Notes under the pieces: generated by a model
Database searches by the model: none
Seen by the model: the letters and a program-made list of their open reading frames with translations, nothing else
What the model was told of the DNA's origin: nothing
Translations under genes and position numbers: made by a program
Source of the DNA: GCA-2401155 sp045047085
Lineage (GTDB): Bacteria > Pseudomonadota > Alphaproteobacteria > Rhizobiales > Rhizobiaceae
Assembly (NCBI GenBank): GCA_045047085.1
Contig: JASFYT010000020.1
Span: forward strand, 74,102 to 138,101
DNA length: 64,000 nt
Direction of reading: 5' to 3'
In this document: in pieces, positions 61,572-64,000 of the stretch
Layout: each line of letters starts with the position of its first letter
Position numbering within the stretch: the first letter of the stretch is position 1

Positions 61572-61991
61572 ATGCAAAGATTTCTTTTTATGCTTCTCGT
61601 GGCGTATGCCATCGGCGCTGCGCCGGCAATGGCCGTGGGCGATGCCGATCTGCAGCGACTCAACAGGGGGGAAGGCTGCCCTGGCTGCGATCTGAGCAAC
61701 GCGAATTTAAGAAGTATGCAACTCCAAAATCAGGATCTGAGCGGCGCCAATCTGACTGGCGCAAACCTCAACAACGCGAACCTATACAAAACGAACCTGA
61801 GCGGTGCCAATCTGACGAACGCTAACTTGAGGAATTCCAACCCGAGCGGCGCAAATTTCACTGGCGCAAATCTGACCGGTGCCGATTTCTCCCGTGTCCA
61901 CGAGCTTAATATCAAAGGGGCGAATTTTACCAACGCGATTTTATGCAAGACGAAGTGGATCGACGGCACCACGGTCTACCACTGTCCGTAG
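61572..61991 (+). CDS. Secreted pentapeptide-repeat protein
   Basis: This 139-residue protein has a signal peptide (MQRFLFMLLVAYAIGAAPAM, cleaved near residue 21). After a short Cys-containing head (GEGCPGCDLSNANLR) come about 14 pentapeptide units of the A(N/D)Lxx type (SGANLTGANLNNANLYKTNL), which fold as a right-handed beta-helix. The end has two more Cys (LCKTKW and HCP). GGAAGG is eight bases from the ATG at 61572; GTG 61563 and ATG 61566 are also in frame. A periplasmic pentapeptide protein suggests a structural or binding role rather than gyrase protection. Confidence 0.85.
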   Translation: MQRFLFMLLVAYAIGAAPAMAVGDADLQRLNRGEGCPGCDLSNANLRSMQLQNQDLSGANLTGANLNNANLYKTNLSGANLTNANLRNSNPSGANFTGANLTGADFSRVHELNIKGANFTNAILCKTKWIDGTTVYHCP

Positions 61992-62070
61992 GTAGACCCA
62001 GTGTAGAATTTTTGGTATTTGGTTCCCGGGTGCTGCAGGACGATGGCACAGACGGTTCGTAGCGCCAACG

Positions 62071-62230
62071 GCTATCTATACAGAAACTTCATCACCGGCC
62101 CTTGAAGCCTCTTGCTGGTCCACTTTCCTTGAGCGCCGAAAGTGACTATGGCTGTGCCTTGAAATTGACAGATCTGTCCCTCGCCAGCGCAACGCCGGTA
62201 ATTCCCGGGAATTGGGCCATCGCCGACACT
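62071..62230 (-). pseudogene. In-frame extension of the next gene beyond a stop: extra C-terminal module
   Basis: Reading on past the TAA at 62231 in the same frame continues the second repeat (SVGDGPIPG) and then gives NYRRCAGEGQICQFQGTAIV followed by TFGAQGKWTSKRLQG. This fits a widespread short extracellular module of the type C..EG..C.F.GT..V.FGA.G.W. The frame then stops at 62071 after MKFLYR, and a shifted frame holds possible further remnants. The segment looks like lost coding sequence cut off by a point mutation. Confidence 0.6.
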
Positions 62231-62557
62231 TTAGAAAGAAACACCATTAAACCGGCACTCGACCCTGACACCACTCCGTTGGTTTTGCTGGCAAGCGCTA
62301 TTTGCCTGGCTGCGCGTAAAATTTTGTGCGTCTGGTCCATTTACTTTTTTGCCGTTCCAGAACAGCTCGAAGCCTCTGGCGGCTGGAACGGGAATTGGGC
62401 CATCGCCGACGCTTTGGAAAGAAACACCATTAAATCGGCACTCGACCCTGACACCACTCCGTTGGTTTTGCTGGCAAGCGCTATTTGCCTGGCTGCGCGT
62501 AAAATTTCTTGCGTCTGGTCCACTTACCTTTTTGCCGTTCCAGAATAGCTCGAAGCC
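62207..62557 (-). repeat. 183-base tandem duplication encoding a 61-residue module
   Basis: Two near-identical copies encode GFELFWNGKKVxGPDAxNFT followed by RSQANSACQQNQRSGVRVEC and GVSF. The first copy (62375-62557) is complete; the second is cut by TAA at 62231 where the first has CAA. The high identity points to a recent duplication. Confidence 0.85.
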
Positions 62558-63073
62558 ACTGTTGGCTGGAACGGGAACCGGAGCGGGACGAACCGGGGTA
62601 ACCGGCCGTACCGGCAGGCGAGTTCGTCTAAACTTGATACAATAGTTGCTGCATTTGTTAAAAACCCTCAGGCTTTTCTTGCATGCGTTGAAATCATTGA
62701 CGGCTAATTGGTATTTCGGCGCAAGATTACGCCACGGCTCACATTTGCTATCATCGTAGTTTCCTCCGCCGGAATTGTCCCCGTTATGCGTTCCATAGTT
62801 GACGCACAGCGAAATACTTTTTTCATATTCACTTTTTACCTGCTTATAACGATTCCAATACCACATATAATTGCCACCTGGAGATTTCTCGCACCATACA
62901 CGACTAGTGGCCCTATCGAAGTTTCCTTTCTTGAGACATTGCTTTACACAACGTTTTTCCCCTGAATAGTCAATTTGTCCTGCTTTTGATGTTGTGGTCG
63001 TGTCTAATAGTAAAGTGAAACTAACGATAACAATTGCAAAAAATGTAGACGTTAGGCCATTAAGGAACATCAT
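62231..63073 (-). CDS. Secreted Cys-rich protein with duplicated module, probably truncated
   Basis: This 280-residue protein has an N-terminal hydrophobic signal (about 1-30), a Cys-rich domain (about 40-150, with KRCVKQCLKKG, WCEKSP and CSNYC), a Pro/Val/Arg linker (PVRPVTPVRPAPVPVPA) and two copies of a 61-residue module containing FWNGKKV and SACQQNQRSGVRVECRFNG. It ends abruptly at TAA in the second copy, at the position where the first copy has CAA. The in-frame sequence beyond encodes another plausible module, so the stop looks like a recent nonsense mutation, or is suppressed. Function unknown. Confidence 0.75.
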   Translation of the reverse strand: MMFLNGLTSTFFAIVIVSFTLLLDTTTTSKAGQIDYSGEKRCVKQCLKKGNFDRATSRVWCEKSPGGNYMWYWNRYKQVKSEYEKSISLCVNYGTHNGDNSGGGNYDDSKCEPWRNLAPKYQLAVNDFNACKKSLRVFNKCSNYCIKFRRTRLPVRPVTPVRPAPVPVPANSGFELFWNGKKVSGPDARNFTRSQANSACQQNQRSGVRVECRFNGVSFQSVGDGPIPVPAARGFELFWNGKKVNGPDAQNFTRSQANSACQQNQRSGVRVECRFNGVSF

Positions 63074-63173
63074 AATGCCTTTCCTTCTTCGTTCGGTTGA
63101 ACAATAGAATTCTATTGTTTATACTCGTTCTCGCTGCGGTCGATTTTTGAGCGGTCCGACATGTGATGGCGAT

Positions 63174-63683
63174 CTAGTCAATCAATACGATATCGCCATC
63201 GGCCGGATCGTTTAACACAACTTGGGGGACAGGGCATCCTTTATGTACTATCTTACCTTGTTTCCAATAGCTTTTCTTACATAGTTCCTTCTGTCCATAA
63301 TCAGGGGTGTGGGTAATGTAGCAGTCGGATTTATCCCATCTTCCTAAATCATACCGTACTATTAAGTTCGTATTGGGCCAGGTGCCTGATGCATCCATTC
63401 TTACTAACTTGACTCGCCTCCATCCGCTACCTGTATTGTGCCAAAACGATTTTGTTTCCCCTGGCCCGATCGCGAAATTGACGTAGTTTGGATAGCTTGA
63501 ATTCTCTATCGTGAAATGCCAGTAGTAGGAGGATTTATTATAAATATGCCTTTTACAATTGGCATATGCTGGCTCAGCAAGGATCGTTACGCTAAGAGCA
63601 AACAAACCCATCACAGCGAGAAGCCTAACAGCTGGTGTGAATAGCCTTTTGTTTGGCAACATTTCTGGTTTCAAAACTAACAT
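63174..63683 (-). CDS. Secreted protein, function unknown
   Basis: This 169-residue protein has a signal peptide (hydrophobic stretch at about 20-36, cleaved near AYA). The mature part has four Cys (NCKRHIYNK, DCYITH, LCKKSYW and GCPVP), aromatic-rich beta-like segments (SSYYWHFTIENSSYPNYVNF) and GPGETKSFWHN. The first Cys pattern resembles small secreted proteins with a DUF-like beta sandwich, but I cannot name a family. AGGGAGAG precedes the ATG at 63683. It is the last gene before the partial IS66 copy. Confidence 0.65.
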   Translation of the reverse strand: MLVLKPEMLPNKRLFTPAVRLLAVMGLFALSVTILAEPAYANCKRHIYNKSSYYWHFTIENSSYPNYVNFAIGPGETKSFWHNTGSGWRRVKLVRMDASGTWPNTNLIVRYDLGRWDKSDCYITHTPDYGQKELCKKSYWKQGKIVHKGCPVPQVVLNDPADGDIVLID

Positions 63684-63708
63684 TTTCTCTCCCTATATAA
63701 ACGGTGGA

Positions 63709-64000
63709 GGATAAGCACCAACGCAACGCCTAATCAAGCGGTCTTTTGTTCATCTTTCATGGCCTGATAGTTCCACGGAAGCAATCCATTGATGCGATTG
63801 ACGCGATGGTCTTGAATACGTTCCAGCACCCAAGCAAGCCAAGCCTCGGAGTTTACCCCGTTGAGCTTGCAGGTCTCAATCAGGGTATAGGCGATAGCCA
63901 TTGCTTTGCCACCGCGCTGTGAACCGACTGACATCTAAAGTTTTCGCCTTAATCTCGCTCACAGAGCAATCGCGTTAGGTGGGGTTCCTCGGACGAACAC
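63709..64000 (-). mobile_element. Internally deleted IS66 copy, inverted relative to the complete one
   Basis: On the minus strand the window's right edge starts GTGTTCGTCCG and, within 30 bases, CACCTAACGCG, matching the left end of the IS66 at 56436 in 23 of 30 bases. After about 60 bases it jumps into the C-terminus of tnpC. The other end (ATAAGCACCAAC near 63711) resembles the IS66 right end. tnpA, tnpB and most of tnpC are missing. The element may continue beyond the window. Confidence 0.7.
63734..63934 (-). pseudogene. C-terminal fragment of IS66 TnpC
   Basis: The 66-residue frame GSQRGGKAMAIAYTLIETCK continuing to LLPWNYQAM corresponds to the last 60 or so residues of TnpC, clearly related to but distinct from the copy ending at 58842. 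It is the only coding part left in the deleted IS66 element. Confidence 0.88.

Noticed and set aside
61265..61699. 144-codon minus-strand frame between the secreted-protein genes
   Set aside because: It overlaps the signal-peptide region of the pentapeptide protein and shows no coding pattern or ribosome-binding site.

Overview
The window looks like a piece of an alphaproteobacterial chromosome, most likely Hyphomicrobiales (Rhizobiales)-like. This rests on the mix of DMT exporters, MarR/MocR/GntR regulators, a BMP-type ABC importer, tripartite tricarboxylate (TTT) and TAXI-TRAP transporters, a hemN/Crp-Fnr pair and IS66/IS630 elements. The genus cannot be decided from the sequence. No rRNA, tRNA or CRISPR array was seen.

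Layout. 0-11.3 kb: a chemoreceptor, two DMT exporters each tied to its own regulator (MarR with paired operators; MocR with a shared operator sequence), a PCMT-like methyltransferase, a CHASE4-GGDEF cyclase, and a secreted, extremely basic protein built from 21 tandem decapeptides. 12-19.6 kb: a four-gene BMP/ABC importer followed by a CodA-like cytosine deaminase and a ThDP enzyme. 19.6-28.8 kb: a pentapeptide-like membrane protein, cysK, a membrane UDP-GlcNAc 4,6-dehydratase, yghU, a truncated AEC transporter, and divergent hemN and crp/fnr sharing one FNR-type box.

29.3-41.7 kb is a one-strand oxalate-use operon: GntR regulator, oxalyl-CoA decarboxylase (oxc), formyl-CoA transferase (frc), a formyltransferase-fold protein resembling the ALDH1L1 hydrolase domain, formate-THF ligase, a universal stress protein, a complete TTT transporter (TctC-TctB-TctA) and an unrecognised 590-residue P-loop protein. 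The set suggests oxalate uptake, activation, decarboxylation and passage of the formyl group into folate one-carbon metabolism. 41.7-47.5 kb, opposite strand: a TAXI-TRAP transporter with DauA-like D-amino-acid dehydrogenase, DauB/ornithine cyclodeaminase-like protein and an alpha/beta hydrolase, probably a D-amino-acid to L-amino-acid pathway. 48-51 kb: 1-Cys peroxiredoxin and a Tat-exported PhoX phosphatase.

51.3-56.4 kb encodes GDP-mannuronate precursor synthesis: phosphomannomutase, GDP-mannose 6-dehydrogenase (AlgD-like) and a bifunctional AlgA-like enzyme. The AlgD-like protein is the most striking object in the window. A response-regulator receiver domain, in circularly permuted order and with all its key residues, sits inside the C-terminal tail of the dehydrogenase, just before the family's terminal GICW. 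This suggests direct phosphorylation control of a sugar-nucleotide enzyme.

56.4-64 kb is an accessory region: a complete IS66-type element, an IS630-family remnant with a possible slippery frameshift site, four secreted Cys-rich or repeat proteins (one cut by an in-frame stop ahead of a recognisable extra module), and an internally deleted IS66 copy in inverted orientation at the window's edge.
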